Shown here: piece after piece, positions 6,401-6,668 of the stretch
Layout: the number at the start of each line of letters is the position of its first letter
Position numbering within the stretch: the stretch's first letter is position 1
Assembly (NCBI GenBank): GCA_026996635.1
Contig: JALWKH010000406.1
Coordinates: forward strand, 2,841-9,508
Source of the DNA: Bacteroidales bacterium
GTDB taxonomy: Bacteria; Bacteroidota; Bacteroidia; Bacteroidales; JALTDM01
Direction: 5' to 3'
Length of the DNA stretch: 6,668 bases
The notes under the pieces: model-generated
Told to the model about the DNA's origin: nothing
The model's input: only the letters and a program-made list of their open reading frames with translations
Databases searched by the model: none
Translations under genes and position numbers: made by a program

Positions 6401-6668
6401 TCCGATATTTCAGGAGGTGCAATTAACACAACCGTATCATTGGCATAACAGTTATTGGCATCCGTTACCGTAACAATAAAGGTATCCGCACATAATGAAG
6501 AAATCGAATCAGTAGTAGATCCGTTGCTCCAACTGTAACTATAAGGTGTGGTACCTCCCGAAACCGCAATAGCAATTACCCCGTCACAAGTATTATGACA
6601 AGAAGGATTTATTATGGTATCGTGAGAAATTGTTACTACCTGTGGAGCAACAAGGGTTGTATCTTTTA
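3157..6668 (-). CDS. Giant SprB-repeat surface adhesin with T9SS C-terminal domain (N-terminus outside window)
   Basis: Secreted cell-surface protein; 1169 C-terminal residues are visible and the frame stays open to the window edge, so signal peptide and start are missing. A GTG at 6427-6429 is in frame but lies inside a repeat (next to VVLIAPPE) and is not a start. Domains in order: the end of one repeat, twelve SprB-type repeats of 74-82 residues (6639 down to 3901), two Ig/PKD-like modules (3900-3430), and a 90-residue gliding-motility-type C-terminal domain (3429-3160). The first six-residue pattern of each repeat, C-x3-C-[DN]-G, is followed by GGT-PY-Y-W, LCAG-Y and TVTDANGC. By homology to SprB, the protein is exported by the T9SS and acts in adhesion or gliding; gliding itself cannot be claimed because the motility genes are not here. 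Composition is odd: rich in Asp, Ser, Thr and Cys and nearly free of Lys/Arg in the repeats. The SprF-like gene just downstream supports the assignment. Confidence 0.95.
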   Translation of the reverse strand, partial: KDTTLVAPQVVTISHDTIINPSCHNTCDGVIAIAVSGGTTPYSYSWSNGSTTDSISSLCADTFIVTVTDANNCYANDTVVLIAPPEISDTFLIAMPLCHGDCNGGIGVQVSGGTPPYSYNWNTGATSDTISGLCAGTYYLTITDANSCTKTDSVELTQPDSLVAHFSAVEPLCAGDCNGSIAVNVNGGTPAYSYVWNTTDTASTLNNICAGTYDVTVTDVNGCQLTSDTTIAEPQPLQIQFTDSNYVTCFGGCDGSATINVSGGTTPYNYNWSNGDTTNVADSLCEGWAYVTVTDANLCSIVDSIYIAQPDSFYIQTDTITEAYCGQCAAYIVVSAHGGTPGYAYLWNTGDATDSIGGLCPNIYTVTVTDANGCQVSHQETVVDTSDMNLTLTVNNITCNGNCDGNIQANVMGGTPPYTYTWSNGETTDYIDSLCVGLYSVTVVDANNCTRVAQDSITQSDELSYTSVVNNVTCNGACNGSISISPGGGTQPYSVIWSTGSTDTSVSNLCAGYYSFTLTDAHSCQKIDSIEITEPTLLEDTVYVTDTIRCYGYDSATAVIVASGGVPPYTYSTPVGNTDTMSNIGAGWYVFTITDANGCQKTDSVEITQPDSVVLTFTDVNVIPCAGICTGHATATVSGGTAPYDFIWSNGDTTATADSLCGGYVTITVVDANGCIYNDSVAILDTSNLQVNVDSIILPVCYGDCNGSLIVSGSGGFPPYTYQWDTAAGSATTDSVGGLCSGDYIVTVTDDSGCYVIDTVTLPNPPALTISIDSNSTSSLIVCYQECNGAIGVVVSNGTAPYTYQWNYDSTIDTSFVDSLCAGNYSLTVTDANGCSASFDTVIISNPEITLDFDVTNPLCEYGSADGNIIANVSGGSGMYSYHWNTGDTTNQLLGLDGGVYYLTVTDSLGCSQSDSVFLNPQILVVARADTDTTICPGDTIMIYGFTNGQRFEWSPTTNMIDSTTLTPLVFPQDTTVYYFTAYDTICYNWDSVIVNVYERMNIDAGEDVEIMADHSTQLNVTGGHAGCTYLWMPSEGLSNNTISNPVASPDETTTYYVIVTDEHGCTEMDSVKVIVIPHLVIPNGITPNGDGINDVWVIDNIEMYPNVEIEIYNRWGELLFYSKGYPPSERWDGTYKGKKLPTGTYYYIIKLNDPLETEPITGPITIMY
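3430..3900 (-). other. Two Ig/PKD-like modules between the repeats and the secretion domain
   Basis: Two domains inside the adhesin that do not follow the SprB pattern. The first (3900-3670, 77 residues) has TTICPGDTIMIYG, FEWSPTTNM, a TPLVFPQDTTVYYFTAYD stretch and a second Cys in TICYNWDS. The second (3669-3430, 80 residues) has DAGEDVEI, LNVTGG, YLWMPSEGLSNN, NPVASPDETTTYYVIVTD and EHGC, the usual form of PKD/Ig-like modules that precede T9SS C-terminal domains in Bacteroidota surface proteins. They probably act as stalk or spacer domains. The fold is inferred from motifs only. Confidence 0.75.
3901..6639 (-). repeat. Tandem array of twelve SprB protein repeats
   Basis: Twelve consecutive units (R0-R11, in protein order) of about 222-246 bp: R0 6639-6409, R1 6408-6187, R2 6186-5962, R3 5961-5734, R4 5733-5506, R5 5505-5284, R6 5283-5059, R7 5058-4834, R8 4833-4603, R9 4602-4369, R10 4368-4123, R11 4122-3901. 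The tail of another unit (DTTLVAPQ) lies at 6663-6640. Each has a C-x(2-3)-C start, GG-T/V-PY core, a Trp after the Tyr-rich strand, L-C-x-G before a beta strand, and V/ITDAN-x-C. Most end in a Pro-containing linker such as TQPD; R4 ends DTSD and R8 DTSN. Units are diverged at protein level, but short DNA blocks remain near-identical. Unit borders are my choice and could shift by a few residues. Confidence 0.93.

Noticed and set aside
6427..6429. GTG as the start codon of the adhesin
   Set aside because: The frame is open further upstream and encodes a complete SprB repeat; this GTG encodes an internal Val in the strand TVVLIAPPE.
3901..6639. CRISPR array or non-coding satellite repeat
   Set aside because: The ~225-bp periodicity is explained by diverged protein repeats in a continuous reading frame; there are no short identical repeats with unique spacers.
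1036..6668. Functional link between the glycosyltransferase and putative O-glycosylation of the adhesin
   Set aside because: The genes are in opposite, convergent operons, and the enzyme's subgroup points to LPS core synthesis; adjacency alone does not support the link.

Overview
The window comes from a member of the Bacteroidota (Bacteroidetes). This rests on gene content: an SprB-repeat adhesin ending in a type IX secretion (T9SS) gliding-motility-type C-terminal domain, a PorP/SprF outer-membrane protein, a DUF4296-type lipoprotein, and an alanine racemase of the kind that in this phylum is often fused to MurF. The DNA is AT-rich and gene starts lack clear Shine-Dalgarno sequences, which also fits. 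I cannot name a genus.

Layout. Positions 1-1809 (+ strand) hold two overlapping genes: the C-terminal part of an alanine racemase (cut by the left edge) and a family 2 glycosyltransferase of WaaE/KdtX type. Positions 1801-6668 (- strand, read right to left) hold a tight three-gene run: a giant repeat adhesin (cut by the right edge, 1169 residues visible), a PorP/SprF-family protein starting 13 bp after it, and a small DUF4296-like lipoprotein whose ATG shares one base with the PorP/SprF stop codon. The two runs converge and their last genes overlap by 9 bp, so the window has essentially no non-coding DNA. No RNA genes, mobile elements, CRISPR arrays or convincing promoters or terminators were seen.

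How the genes work together. The + strand pair belongs to cell-envelope synthesis: D-alanine for peptidoglycan, and a sugar transferase for lipopolysaccharide or another surface glycan. The - strand trio is a surface-adhesin export locus. In Flavobacterium johnsoniae, SprF is encoded next to SprB and is needed for its export through the T9SS, and the order here (adhesin, then SprF-like protein) matches. The lipoprotein is the least understood member.

The window is recognisable biology, not an obviously new system. The most interesting material is inside the adhesin: twelve SprB repeats with a four-cysteine pattern in which cysteines 2 and 3 are lost together, almost no Lys/Arg over 913 residues, and a regularly spaced D-S/T-hydrophobic motif matching the Bacteroidota O-glycosylation sequon.
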